A stretch of 64,000 nucleotides of DNA from Chondrilla cf. caribensis (taxonomy: Eukaryota; Porifera; Demospongiae; Chondrillida; Chondrillidae): NCBI GenBank assembly GCA_964020155.1, contig OZ026559.1, positions 1,723,345-1,787,344 of the forward strand. The letters are read 5' to 3'. Under the pieces are notes generated by a model, which had not been told where the DNA came from, searched no databases, and saw only the letters and a list, made by a program, of their open reading frames with translations. Position numbers and translations under genes: made by a program. Below, piece by piece: positions 11,726 to 25,363 of the stretch; position 1 is the first letter of the stretch; every line of letters begins with the position of its first letter.

Positions 11726-12346
11726 GTACCTGATGACCAGCATTTCATTCATATCCGCAGATACCCCACCAACCTTGCTGGATGACAATAGTGGGATAAA
11801 AGACAAATTGAATACAAAATCTATTGAACACCTTGTCAGATTACAAGATGAAGCTTCCGAATCAGAAGAACCACAAGAAGATGAGGAGCCTGGCAGTGAA
11901 CCTCGACTGAGCCAGATGTGTACGTGTAAGATGAACCCACAATATTGTTTCCCGATGTAAAATTACAATCCTGTTATTGATAAACTTAATTTGGTTTTTC
12001 TTTGTTTTACCTATTTCTTTGTTTTATAGTACTCCAAATGAAACCAACTGAAGTAGAGCTACTTCGACTGGTTGGATCACAGATGTGTGCTAAGTGGAAT
12101 ACCTTTGCTGTCTACTTGGGTATCGAGAAGCACATTAGAGATGAAGTATCTTACAAATGCCTCAGAGAACCAAAGGACTGCTTCATAGAAGTAGTTGGTC
12201 GATGGCTGTCACATGAAGATGGTACAGGTGACAACCCACGTACATGGGAGACTGTCTTTAGTGCCCTCCAAGAGATGGGGTTCACTCTTCTTGGGAAGGA
12301 GGTGACACAGAAACTGTCCAAGAGACTGGAAACCTCCCAACAATAG
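2534..12346 (+). CDS. Gene A: ankyrin-Roc-COR protein with three death domains
   Basis: Predicted CDS join(2534..8738, 8894..9214, 9515..9637, 9713..9817, 10385..10687, 10861..11079, 11761..11925, 12030..12346), 2585 residues, open throughout with every junction in phase 1. Order: a duplicated 38-residue N-terminal segment (2-75); an ankyrin solenoid to about 1425 with repeated TPLH.AC..G and LLEAGADPN motifs; a Roc GTPase from about 1432 with P-loop GYPKCGKT (1441-1448), RTAGID switch (1483), DFAGQ (1504-1508) and SHLD in the G4 place (1573-1576); COR; a C-terminal domain to 2068; then three death-domain exons separated by acidic linkers. The start is ATG 2534, 27 bases after a tiny uORF. 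The layout resembles DAPK without its kinase. Roc-COR normally acts as a GTP-dependent dimer switch and death domains recruit partners; the pathway here is unknown. The continuous frame to the stop at 8758 runs into the intron. Confidence 0.85.
8894..9214 (+). other. Gene A death-domain exon 1 (DD-alpha)
   Basis: Acceptor CCATACAG ends at 8893, donor TTCA|GTAAGC has GT at 9215. It codes for residues 2069-2175 of the spliced product. The pattern W-x-LFAL..K, then FKLCLYNVLEAWL, then PRTWDTIVTVL, is that of a six-helix death domain (helix 1 W, the WL after helix 4, the TW before helix 5). Entry and exit are both phase 1. The matching exon in gene B is 35155-35481; gene C lacks it. Confidence 0.8.
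9515..9817 (+). other. Gene A linker exons 1 and 2
   Basis: Two small phase-1 exons, 9515..9637 (41 codons) and 9713..9817 (35 codons), low in hydrophobic residues and rich in S, T, P, D and E. The first matches 35901-36032 in B and 54990-55121 in C. The second has no equal in B or C and precedes gene A's private death domain, so it probably came with it. They look like flexible spacers between death domains. Confidence 0.7.
10385..10687 (+). other. Gene A death-domain exon 2 (DD-beta, private to A)
   Basis: Acceptor CCTGTAG ends at 10384, donor GACTG|GTGGGT has GT at 10688; 101 codons, phase 1 at both ends. The order W-EKYVISLGL, LLALKYWRDG, HTWRYLLDVI, DKLRKKV fits a death-like helical bundle. 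It is much less like the other death domains here than they are like each other. In genes B and C this place holds a member of the IEKHIRDEVS type. The domain call is from the residue pattern and would need a profile search. Confidence 0.65.
10861..11925 (+). other. Gene A acidic linker exons 3 and 4
   Basis: Exons 10861..11079 (73 codons) and 11761..11925 (55 codons), both phase 1. They share the motif P-TLLDD....E-SD-PQ-DEEPGSEP and are related to the linker exons of B and C, so linkers have duplicated as well as domains. The intron between them has been lengthened by a MITE-like insertion (11124-11685). Confidence 0.7.
11124..11685. mobile_element. 562-bp MITE-like element in a gene A intron
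   Basis: The ends are inverted copies of each other for about 37 bases with few mismatches: GTGAGCGGCTCTGACA... at 11124 and the reverse complement ending at 11685. TA-dinucleotide repeats lie on both sides, consistent with insertion into (TA)n. No transposase frame is present, so it would be non-autonomous. Genes B and C lack it in the matching introns, so it arrived after the unit was copied or was lost from the others. The family is not recognised. Confidence 0.8.
12030..12346 (+). other. Gene A terminal death-domain exon (DD-gamma)
   Basis: Acceptor TTTTATAG ends at 12029; the stop is TAG 12344-12346. It codes for 105 residues with CAKWNTFAVYLGI, EVVGRWLSHEDG, PRTWETVFSALQ and LGKEVTQKL, a clear death-domain pattern, and ends ETSQQ. 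It is nearly identical to the last exons of B (37325-37641) and C (56361-56677). This is the parent type of most decayed fragments downstream. Confidence 0.85.
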
Positions 12347-12359
12347 ATTATCATATTCG

Positions 12360-12471
12360 GTGAGTGTCTAGTAAGAGAGCACACAGAAACCCACTGCACA
12401 GTACATATGTCTGTTTACTCTGTGTCAACTCCACACAATGTACTGATGGTGTTCTTTCCCATTTCCTGCAG
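12360..12471 (+). other. 3' UTR intron of gene A
   Basis: Thirteen bases after the stop codon comes ATTCG|GTGAGT (GT at 12360), and an acceptor TTTCCTGCAG ends at 12471. The same donor and acceptor are kept in B (37655-37765) and C (56691-56802). The junction is well under 50 bases from the stop, so it should not trigger nonsense-mediated decay. Confidence 0.6.
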
Positions 12472-12649
12472 AACTTGCACTTTTGCACTTCTTAGGATCC
12501 GAGTGTGTGTGTTTGTAGTTTATTTATGGCACTTTCAACACGTTTCCTCAAAATATTGTTCATTTGCACATGGAAATGACGTTCAACTTTATCTTTCTCA
12601 GGTTGGTTTATAGATAGCACATTTGTGTGTGTTTAATTGTATTGCCTTT

Positions 12650-12985
12650 TGTACTGTGTACCACACATAGTAGAGACCTCATTGATCCATACATTATTTC
12701 CCACATCTCAAGGTGTACTCTATGGGGAGGTCCTATGCTAGAATCAATCTGTGTGGTACCACTCTTTCCTGATTACATGTTGTCCTCAATAGAGAGGTAC
12801 CACTGTAGAGAACTCTATATCCTAGTCCCAAAATGTCCTTAATGGACAGGTTCTGTATGTAGAACATTTTAGTCCAACAATCTTCAGCGATTTCTATTGG
12901 ACCATGCACATTACACTCACACACAATCACAAACACACACATACAGTCTCAAAGTGTCTTTAGTGGACAGGTTTTGCCACATGTA
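12650..12985. repeat. Dispersed repeat, copy 1 of 6
   Basis: A segment with GTGGTACCACTC, TGTCCTCAATAGAGAGG and TGTCCTTAATGGACAGG. Related copies lie at about 16600-16760, 37960-38270, 40740-40900, 57000-57300 and 59790-59930, two per unit at matching places. The GGTACCA words are themselves inverted, which suggests a mobile element, but ends and family could not be defined. Confidence 0.5.
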
Positions 12986-13370
12986 CATATACTTTACAAC
13001 TGTACTTGTCTTCTCCCAATTCTACAGCACTTTTGCTCTTTATGTTAATACCTTTTGGTCTTATTGTGTGTACTCTCTCTCACGAGTACCTTTATTAAGA
13101 AGAATTAATTCAGAATCTGATAATTAGTGGAGATTATCCTTCTCCAGTCATCTCATCCTCTCAACATGGTAAGTAGAACGACTATTGATACATTGTCGAT
13201 GTTGTGGTCCTCTGAGGTTCACATGGGATGTGGTGTGTTGTACGCTAGTATCTACTGTGTGTGTACAGATGTACAGTACAGGACGTTGTAGTGTGAATGT
13301 GTACAAGTTAAGCTGGTTATTGTGTTTGTGATATATTACCATGGCAACCATTTCACCCACTCTTTAGAGT

Positions 13371-16560
<3,190 letters not shown>

Positions 16561-17939
16561 TGTATATTGTCCTCTAAATTCAAAATTTCCAGTCCACCCT
16601 ATCTGTGTGGTACCATTGTTACTCCATCCCATGTTGTCCTCAATAGAGAGGTACCATTATACAAAACTCCATATTCTAGTCTTAAAGTGTCCTTAATGGA
16701 CAGGTTCTGCCGTATGCATACACAATCAAGCACACACCCATGTACAATCTCGTACATAATTACAATCTCAATTCTGTTCTCAGCATGTTTTCCAGTGGAC
16801 ATGTAGACCGAATATTATTTTGGTGTGTTGGAATGGTCAACATGTCACAGAGCCTGTCATATGGTGGTGAACTGTACTCACCTCATCACGTCCATGTACA
16901 ATAGTATTCAATAGTATCATTCAGAGATGATTTTCATATATCAAACTAGTTGCTGTATTTACTAACAAGAGCATGTATGTAGCATTGTTTATCCCTATTA
17001 CTTTATAATTATTATCAATTTAATTTATTACAATGATGTGTGTGTATTTTTCTTATTTTACATTAATGGTAATATCATAATACGTATTATTAATATCATA
17101 ATAATTATGCATTGCTATTATGATGCAATGTCAAACTGAATTCAAACATATCCTATTCTATATTATAGCTCTACCACATATAATACATTATGATCATTCA
17201 TTTTCATATATCGAACTAGTTGCTGTATTTACGAACTAGTGCATGTATGTAGCATTGTTTATTCCTATTATAATTATAATGATAATGTGTGTGTAATGTT
17301 CTTATACATATTATTAATATCATAATATGTATTGCTATTATGATGCAATGTTGAACTGAATTCAAACACATCGTATTCTATATTATAGCTCTACCACATA
17401 TAATACATATATGATCATCTATTCAAGTGTTTGCAAATTGATTTCAATGATTCCGGGCATGCATCAGGTGGGTTTAATTAAAATAAAAGAGAGTTAATAA
17501 AATTGTCATGAAACTATTATTAATAAATTATAGTTTAAAACAGTAGTCTGTATATTATCTGCACAGTGCATGATTATTCCAAGAAGTGAGTCTCACAAAA
17601 TTAGTAAAAATGGATATGCAATTATAAAATTAAAATTATAATAATAATAATAATAATATAATTGAAATCATGCAATTGCAATGAAGGCTTCATATAACAC
17701 AACACACAACACTAATAATACTTTATTATAATAGCAATAGCTATAATAATAAAAGGCTAATGATAATTATATACATCATGTATTTTAATACATTTCAAAT
17801 AGCATCAATTTTATATTTTTATATTACTTGTTATTTTGTGAAAAGATAAAATTAGGTATATATTATTCATTCATTCTCAAAATCCCTCCCATAATATACA
17901 TAATGTTTGAAAATGTCAAGCATCTCTGAAAGTACCTCA
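16561..17939 (+). other. AT-rich tail of unit 1
   Basis: No gene seen. It starts with a copy of the dispersed repeat (16600-16760), then a conserved ACATGTAGACCGAATATT block also found at 40945 and 59989. About 180 bases around 16930 are repeated at 17202 (shift about 272 bp; core TCATATATC.AACTAGTTGCTG). The rest is poly-A/T and short TAA repeats. Confidence 0.6.
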
Positions 17940-20900
17940 TATAACAGGCCAGGTGTGGAGGTGAGGAGTGCTTCATAATCTAGATCTGGACATCAGCTAG
18001 GTCTGGAACAAATATCAGCTTGACATGTCCCCTCTACCCAAGAAGGTAATTAGCATCTTATCCATATTATTCTCTCCCATACATTGATAATATTAACCAC
18101 CTCAGAATAAACCCAGGGTCACAGACCACATATAGGGAGATGGAAAGTGTTTTAAAATTTAGATCTATTTACCAGCTATGCATAAAAAATATATTAGCCT
18201 GACACACACCCTCTGCCATGAGTTATGCAATAAGACAATTTGCATTTTTATTCTTATTCTCTCCCATACATTGATAATCATTAACCACCTCAGAATAAAC
18301 CTAGGTTTACAGGCCACTTATATGGAGATGGGAAGTATTCCAAAGTTTAAACCAATTTACCAGCTGTGTGTAGAAAAAAATATCAGCTTGACACGCCCCC
18401 TCTGCCATGAGTTATGCAATAAGACAATATGCATTTTTATTCCTATTCTCTCCCATTCATTGATAATAATTAACCACCTCAGAATCAACCTAGCTTCACA
18501 GGCCACATATATGGAGATGGGAAGTGTTTCAAAGCTTAGACCAATTTATCAGCTGTGTTTGCAAAAATTTCAGCTTGACACACACCCTCTGCCATGAGAT
18601 ACGCAATAAGACAATATACACTTTTATTCCTATTCTCTCCCATACATTGATAATAATTAACCACCTCAGAATCAACATAGGTTTACAGGCCACTTATATG
18701 GAGATGGGAAGTGTTTCAAAGTTTAGACCAATTTACCAGCTGTGTGTAGAAAAAATATCAGCTTGACACGCCCCCTCTGCCATGAGTTATGCATTAAGAC
18801 AATTTGCATTTTTATTCCTATTCTCTCCCATACATTGATAATAATTAACTGCCTCAGAATGAACCTAGGTTTACAGCCACATATATGGAGATGGGAAGTG
18901 TTTCAAAGCTTAGACCAATTTACCAGCTGGGTGTAGAAAAAATATCAGCTTGACACACACTCTCTGCCATGAGTTACGCAATAAGACAATATGCATTTTT
19001 ATTCCTATTCTCTCCCATTCATTGATAATAATTAACCACCTCAGAATCAACATAGGTTTACAGGCCACATATATGGAGATGGGAAGTGTTTCAAAGCTTA
19101 GATCAATTTACCAGCTGTGTGTAGAAAAAATATCAGCTTGACACGCCCCCTCTGCCATGAGTTACGCAATAAGACAATATGCATTTTTATTCCTATTCTC
19201 TCCCATACATTGACAATAATTAACCACCTCAGAATAAACCTAGGTTTACAGGCCACATGTATGGAGATGGGAAGTAATTCAACGCTTAGACCAATTTATA
19301 GAAAAAATATCAGCTTGACACACACCCTCTACCATGAGTTACGCAATGAAACAATTTGCATTTTTATTCCTATATTCTCTCCCATACATTGACAATAATT
19401 AACCACCTCAGAATAAACCTAGGTTTACAGGCCACATATATGGAGATGGGAAGTGTTTCAAAGCTTAGACCAATTTACCAGCTGTGTGTAGAAAAAGTAT
19501 CAGCTTGACACGCCCCCTCTGCCATGAGTTACACAATAAGACAATTTGCATTTTTATTCCTATTCTCTCCCATACATTGATAATAATTAACCACCTCAGA
19601 ATAAACCTAGGTTTACAGGCCACATATATGGAGATGGGATTTATTTCAAAGCTTAGACCAATTTATCAGCTGTGTTTGCAAAAAAATTCAGCTTGACACA
19701 CACCCTCTGCCATGAGTTATGCAATAAGACAATTTGCATTTTTATTCTTATTCTCTCCCATACATTGATAATAATTAACCACCTCAGAATAAACCTAGCT
19801 ACACAGGACGCATGTATGGAGATGGAAAGTGTTTTAAAGGTTAGACCACTTTACCAGCTGTGTGTAGAAAAAATATCAGCTTGACACACCCCCTCTGCCA
19901 TGAGTTATGCAATAAGACAATTTGCATTTTTATTCCTATTCTCTCCCATACATTGAATAATAATATTATTATTAACCACCTCAGAATAAACCTAGCTTCA
20001 TAGGCTACATATATGGAGATGGGAAGTATCTCAAGGCTTGGACCAATTTACCAGCTGTGTATAGAAAAAATATCAGCTTGACACACACCCTCTGCCATGA
20101 GTTACGTAATAACACAATTTGCATTTTTTATTCCTATTCTCTCCCATACATTGATAATAATTAAGCACCTCAGAATAAACCTAGCTTCATAGGCTACATA
20201 TATGGAGATGGGAAGTGTTTCAAGGCTTAGACCAATTTACCAGTTGTGTGTAGAAAAAAATATCAGCTTGACACACCCCCTCTGCCATGAGTTACGCAAT
20301 AAGACAATTTGCATTTTTATTCCTATTCTCTCCCATACATTAATAATAATTAAGCACCTCAGAATAAACCTAGCTTCACAGGCCACATATATGGAGATGG
20401 GAAGTATTCCAAGGCTTGGACCAATTTACCAGTTGTGTGTAGAAAAAATATCAGCTTGACACACCCCCTCTGCCATGAGTTACGCAATAAGACAATTTGC
20501 ATTATTATTCCTATTATCTCCCATACATTGATAATAATTAACCACCTCAGAATAAACCTAGCTTCACAGGCTACATATATGGAGATGGGAAGTGTTTCAA
20601 AGGTTAGATCAATTTATCAAATGTGTGTAGAAAAAATATCAGCTTTGTCATGAATTACGCAATAAGAAAATTTGCATTTTTATTCCTATTCTCTCCCATA
20701 CATTGATAATAATTAAGCCCCTCAGAATAAACCTAGGTTTACAGGCCGCATATATGGAGATGAAAAGTGCTTCAAAGTTTAGAACAATTTACGAGTTGTG
20801 TGTAGAAAAATTTTCAGTTTGAAACGCCCCCTTTGCCATGAGTTACACAGTAAGAAAATTGCATTTTTGTTGCTATTCTCTCCCATACATTGTATATATA

Positions 20901-21835
20901 TTAACCACCTCAGAATAAACCTAGGTTTACAGGCCACATATATGGAGATGGGAAGTGTTTTAAAATTTAGATCAATTTACCAGCTGTGTGTAGAAACAAT
21001 ATCAGCTAGGCACACCCCCTCTGCCATGAGTTACGCAATAAGACAATTAGCATTTTTGTTGCTATTCTCTCCCATACATTGTATATATATTAATCACCTC
21101 AGAATAAACCTAGGTTTACAGGCCACATATATGGAGATGGGAAGTGTTTTAAAATTTAGATCAATTTACCAGCTGTGGGTAGAAAAAATATCAGCTTGAC
21201 ACACACCCTCTGCCATGAGTTACGCAATAAGACAATTTGCATTTTTATTCCTATTCTCTCCCATACATTAATAATAATTAAGCACCTCAGAATAAACCTA
21301 GCTTCACAGGCTACATATATGGAGATGGGAAGTATTTCAAGGCTTGGACCAATTTACCAGCTATGTATAGAAAAATTATCAGTTTGACACGCCCCCTTTG
21401 CAATGAATTACGCAATAAGAAAATTTGCATTTTTAATCCTATTCTCTCCCATACATTGTATATATATTAACCACCTCAGAATAAACCTAGGTTTACAGGC
21501 CACATATATGGAGATGGGAAGTGTTTCAAAGTTTAGATCAATTTACCTGCTGTGTGTAGAAAAAATATCAGCTTGACATGCCCCCTCTGCTATGAGTAAT
21601 GCAATAAAATAATTTGCATTTTATTCCTATTCTCTCCCATACATTGATGATATTAACCACCTCAGAATAAACCCAACCCAGTGTCACAGACCACGTATAG
21701 GAAGATGGGAAGTGTTTCAAAGTTTAGATTAATTGACCAGCTTGGCTTGAAAAAAATATCAGCTTGACACCCCCTTTACCATGACCTATGCAAGAAGGTA
21801 CTTATGTAGCATTTTATCCCTATTCTCTGAATAAC
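17940..21835. repeat. 188-bp satellite array 1 (about 20 monomers)
   Basis: Tandem copies of a ~188-bp monomer containing TCAGCTTGACACRCCCCCTC, TGCCATGAGTTAYGCAATAA, TTCCTATTCTCTCCCATACA, ACCTCAGAATAAACCTAGG and ATATATGGAGATGGGAAGTG. The first monomer (17940-18050) and the last (21700-21835) are degenerate, as expected at array edges. Every monomer shows a ~70-codon frame because its sequence is shared; these are not genes. Equivalent arrays end units 2 and 3. Confidence 0.95.
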
Positions 21836-22179
21836 AAGGTATACAACACCTCCATTGGTATGTACTGCATACCAAAGTATACAGCTGTACTTTTGTATGT
21901 ACGTACATTTGCACATTCCAATGACGTGTGACGAGACCTTGTGGTGACCATCCGGCTTTTACTGATTTCAATTTGGAGTCTTATTTAATGTAGGGAAGCC
22001 TTCAACCTTGAAGGCCACATTTCAAGACACTCACAAATACATAAATCAATACAAAAGCTTAACACATACACAAAAAGATTGCAGACAATGTCTAATAGTT
22101 ACATAGAAGAGTTTTAATTCAGTGTTTGTTAGCCTTGGTCTTCTCTTTGTGTCTTCCCGTGTGTGGACAGGGGTGCAAG

Positions 22180-22290
22180 GGAAAATACATCATAACTTAT
22201 CACCACTTCCAGGATTTGAACCAGGGCCAACCATCTGGTACAGCTGTCATCCTCCTCAACAGCTAACTGCACTCCCTCCGATCATGTGTG
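22180..22290 (-). mobile_element. tRNA-derived SINE segment
   Basis: On the minus strand GGTTCAAATCC (22212-22222) is a good RNA polymerase III box B. A box-A-like TTAGCTGTTGAGGAG lies about 40 bases upstream (22252-22268). The frame reading LPGFEPG on the other strand is a usual by-product of such box B sequences. There is no sign of a full functional tRNA cloverleaf, so a SINE head or decayed tRNA copy is the best call. Confidence 0.5.
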
Positions 22291-22579
22291 TGTACATGCT
22301 TCTCAGCAAATGTAGTATAATATTTGCACTCTATAGCTAATTTATATGATTCTGTATGTTTATTACATGCTATATATATATATATATATATGTGAATGAA
22401 ATATGAATATTATTATATAGTTTATGTAGTGTATATGTATATTATGTTAGTAGTGCATAATTAATTATACGTACAAGTCCTAAAAATTAAAATATTATTA
22501 CACATTGTATCACATACATAATTGTACCATATTATTATAGCAATTTATCTGAATTATGTAATAATAATAATAACAATAA

Positions 22580-22711
22580 TAACAAATCAGTCAATATCAT
22601 GATAACAGGTAGGAAAAGAGTTTGAGGAATTCTCCTGCTTGTAGGCAACCAACATTCTCCTGTTGTCCCCAACAAGGATGTGGTCTTTGAGTTTGTGAAT
22701 GTGTTCACAAA
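22580..22711 (-). pseudogene. Decayed copy of a villin-type exon
   Basis: Reading the minus strand, TTTTATAG|TTTGTGAAC matches the acceptor and first ~65 bases of the exon at 47139 (CTCATAG|CTTGTGAAC). The two then diverge. The frame gives CEHIHKLKDHILVG against CERIREPKVHIVLAG and soon stops. The headpiece part was not found. This shows that the villin remnant belongs to the duplicated unit. Confidence 0.55.
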
Positions 22712-22840
22712 CTATAAAACAGCAAATCATGCAAAATAATAATAATTACTAAATGCAACAAACACACCCCTCTGTAAGTACATTTAGATATACATAATAT
22801 GTAGACTGGTATACATACACAGGTACACTGGTAGGTATAT

Positions 22841-23050
22841 ACTGCATATGCTTTAACTTTCGCGGGGTTAAATTTTTGCCATTTTCAAGAATCAGTAGCC
22901 ATCTGTGAAAGTTTCATCCTACAAAAAGTTATACCAAATGGGGAATACATCTTCGGTTACATCACAAACCATGAAAATGAAAATGCTAAAATCGCAAAAG
23001 GTTACAATCTGCAAACGTTTAACCCTGCAAAAGTTAAAGTATACATATGT
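22841..23050. mobile_element. ~210-bp MITE-like element
   Basis: TGCATATGCTTTAACTTTCG at the left end is mirrored by the sequence ending AAGTTAAAGTATACATATGT at the right, about 35 bases of imperfect inverted repeat including GGGTTAAA. ACAGGTACAYTGG lies on both outer sides (22820 and 23051). No coding capacity. Its family is not recognised. Confidence 0.6.
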
Positions 23051-23373
23051 ACAGGTACATTGGAAGGCATAAACGCATTAAAAAGGGTTTCATTCAGAGA
23101 GAGGGCCATTCGCCCTTGCCACATTGAGGTTTATTCAATAATTCACTACAATGGACTTAATAAACAGAACACACAGGCTCCCAACATGAATTGGAAACAG
23201 TGTATTTTACCCTCCTCCTTCCTCAACGCCCTGCCAACATGTACTGTAGATCTGTATCACATCTTTCACACTAAAATGTATTAGAATATCACGTTGAAAC
23301 CCTACAACAGTTATTCCATGGAGAATATGATGCACACACCAGTACAATGGTATACATCGTTTCGTGGATGTGT

Positions 23374-23493
23374 AAGACACACCCACACCCACAGCACACA
23401 TGCACACACCACGTACACACATGTAAACATACTTGCAAGCCAAGCACAAAACACACACTCGTACACACACTCGTAAGCACACACACACTCGCA

Positions 23494-23526
<33 letters not shown>
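23374..23526. repeat. Degenerate CA microsatellite
   Basis: CACACA runs interrupted by CATG, CTCG and AAG words, ending in a clean (CA) stretch at about 23497-23526. It produces the Cys-Val-rich frames on the minus strand, which are not genes. Confidence 0.85.
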
Positions 23527-23528
<2 letters not shown>

Positions 23529-24299
23529 TTGGTATCTATTATTAAGTATCTAGTTCTCTGACTCACTCATACTGGATCTAAATAGACATATTAAATGTAG
23601 CACAGTGGTCATACGTATCTCACTGCTCATACTGTGCTTCAGTTCTCAGATATTTGTTGGATCCACCAAAAGTAACCTTCTGAGCAGAGTTTCAAGTTAG
23701 AAATATATTCAGAACCTGCATCATATTTGATCATATATACTGAGATATGTACATCAACATTTGAACATTTAGTGGAAAGTTATGTTCTGTATGCTTACAA
23801 TTTCATGTCCCTGTTACCAACAGTCTTATTGTAACATAGTTGTAGGGATGACCCTACATCTTGATAGTGGGGCAGTTGAATGGAAGCCACATAGGTTACA
23901 CACTTTAGGTGTTGTCTGTCTCATGTAATGTGTATGAAATCAATTACCAAGGTATGCAAGTGTCTTATACTAATAACAATATGGTAGCATTGCATTATGG
24001 AACGAATGCCTTTAACATTGATAATGATGAGCTACGGATAAGTGTCTACCACTGATTGAAATAATTATGGTGATACAGTTGACACCAATTCGAATCAATA
24101 GCTGAGAAAAATTGAGTGCCTCAAATCACCCCATTTTACCCTTAGGTTATCTGATATTATTTTAGAATACTGAATTTACATTTACTTTACATATTGATGA
24201 AAATTGTAGCTGTTATCCAGCTATATCAAACAATACAAGCAAACCACGATGATGTTAAAATCTGAATTTATGCTCGTTTAATGATCAGTCAAGACGAGC

Positions 24300-24615
24300 T
24301 CCCTCGCCATGACCTCGATTGGTTCTTCAATGGAATTGCAGCTCATTCTCTTACAGTGTTCTCCGGCAAGCTATGAGAATACTCCGGGTTCCCAAACCGA
24401 CCGACTGCAACGAGTAATAAATTCTCTTGTACTCCAACAACTACGAGAATAAAGGTGCTCTTGAATTGGAATAAGGAGCCTATGACGACACCAATTTTAG
24501 ATGTATCCCGGCGTCATTCTCACGTGATACCGCATTCCTCCGTCAAGGTTATGTAGTTTGGTCTGGCTTCTTGACTCGGAGACGAATCAATACGAATTGA
24601 CGTATTCTAATCGAG
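24300..24615 (+). promoter_or_regulatory. Unit 2 promoter and leader exon 1
   Basis: This region carries inverted CCAAT boxes (ATTGG at about 24318 and 24466), a CACGTG E-box at 24521-24526, and a leader exon ending TCGAG|GTATGT (GT at 24616). The 24475-24615 part is closely similar to 1-138. No TATA box is obvious. Spacing of CCAAT and E-box is similar in unit 3 (ATTGG 47711, E-box 47759), supporting them as shared regulatory sites. Confidence 0.5.
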
Positions 24616-24680
24616 GTATGTCAAGTTACCTAAAACTTATGAGATAATTTTCAGTGAATTGCTATACATTTTCTTCTAAA

Positions 24681-24775
24681 GGACCCCGGTGAACTCCACC
24701 GTATCCGAAGTTACAGCGATTTGTCCTGATCCCTACCCTGATTATACCATTCATCTTTTGGAATATTTCTTCAAG
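24681..24775 (+). other. Unit 2 leader exon 2 (5' UTR)
   Basis: It begins after TTCTTCTAAAG (an AAG-type acceptor, less certain) and ends TTCAAG|GTAATT with GT at 24776. It closely matches 255-350 of unit 1. No coding frame. Confidence 0.45.
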
Positions 24776-25363
24776 GTAATTTACATATTCTGCTATGCAT
24801 GAATGATCCTGCTGTGTAGTGTATGTATTATAGGCAACATGAGTTTTAATGACGATTTTATTGTTATTCACAATTAAGTAAATAGCCTAAGGGATCATTA
24901 TGAAAAGATTTACTTTTATAATAGATACTCTATACTTCGCAAAAATGGGCTAAAAACGAGTAAACCCCCGTTTTGTGTTCAATACCCTGTGTGACTCCTG
25001 GGTTATATAAAGTCAAGGTTAGTATATACCATTAGAATTGCAAATATCTTATGCATACTTTAATGCTATAGTCAGGACAGGGAATTGGATGTAATGTTCA
25101 AATCGATTATCAGTACATATTGACCAATTGATTAATCGATTAATTACCGGAAGTAATTGAGTGGGTGTAACCGGAAACCACTCCCACATTATTAGACTGA
25201 GTAGTCATCCAATTGATGTGAAGTGAAGTCCATAGAGTCCTTTTCAGGTACACAAATGAACCCATAGAGGGAAGATTCTAGGAAATATGGTGGGGGTGGA
25301 GTTCTGTTCTACTCACTTAATTACTTCCTGTGATCTATCAATTTGCTTGCACCATTAATGATA

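Larger units (their letters stand above)
21836..24470. other. Spacer between satellite 1 and unit 2 promoter
   Basis: No intact gene. It holds a SINE-like tRNA segment (22180-22290), a decayed villin-type exon on the minus strand (22580-22711), a small terminal-inverted-repeat element (22841-23050), a CA-rich microsatellite (23374-23526), and at 24290-24470 sequence leading to the unit 2 leader. The stretch 23530-24290 shows nothing recognisable. Confidence 0.55.

Noticed and set aside
18178..21387. Many ~70-codon frames (CHELCNKTICIFIPILSHT type) in tandem, also at 42294-45960 and 61085-63003
   Set aside because: They repeat every 188 bp because they lie in the satellite monomer. The period is not a multiple of three, frames run across monomer borders, and there is no other sign of coding.
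17940..21835. Regular repeats that might suggest a CRISPR array
   Set aside because: The whole 188-bp unit is repeated with no unique spacers, and the DNA is from an animal with introns.
22180..22290. A functional tRNA gene on the minus strand
   Set aside because: Boxes A and B are present but paired acceptor and anticodon arms are not evident; a SINE head fits better.
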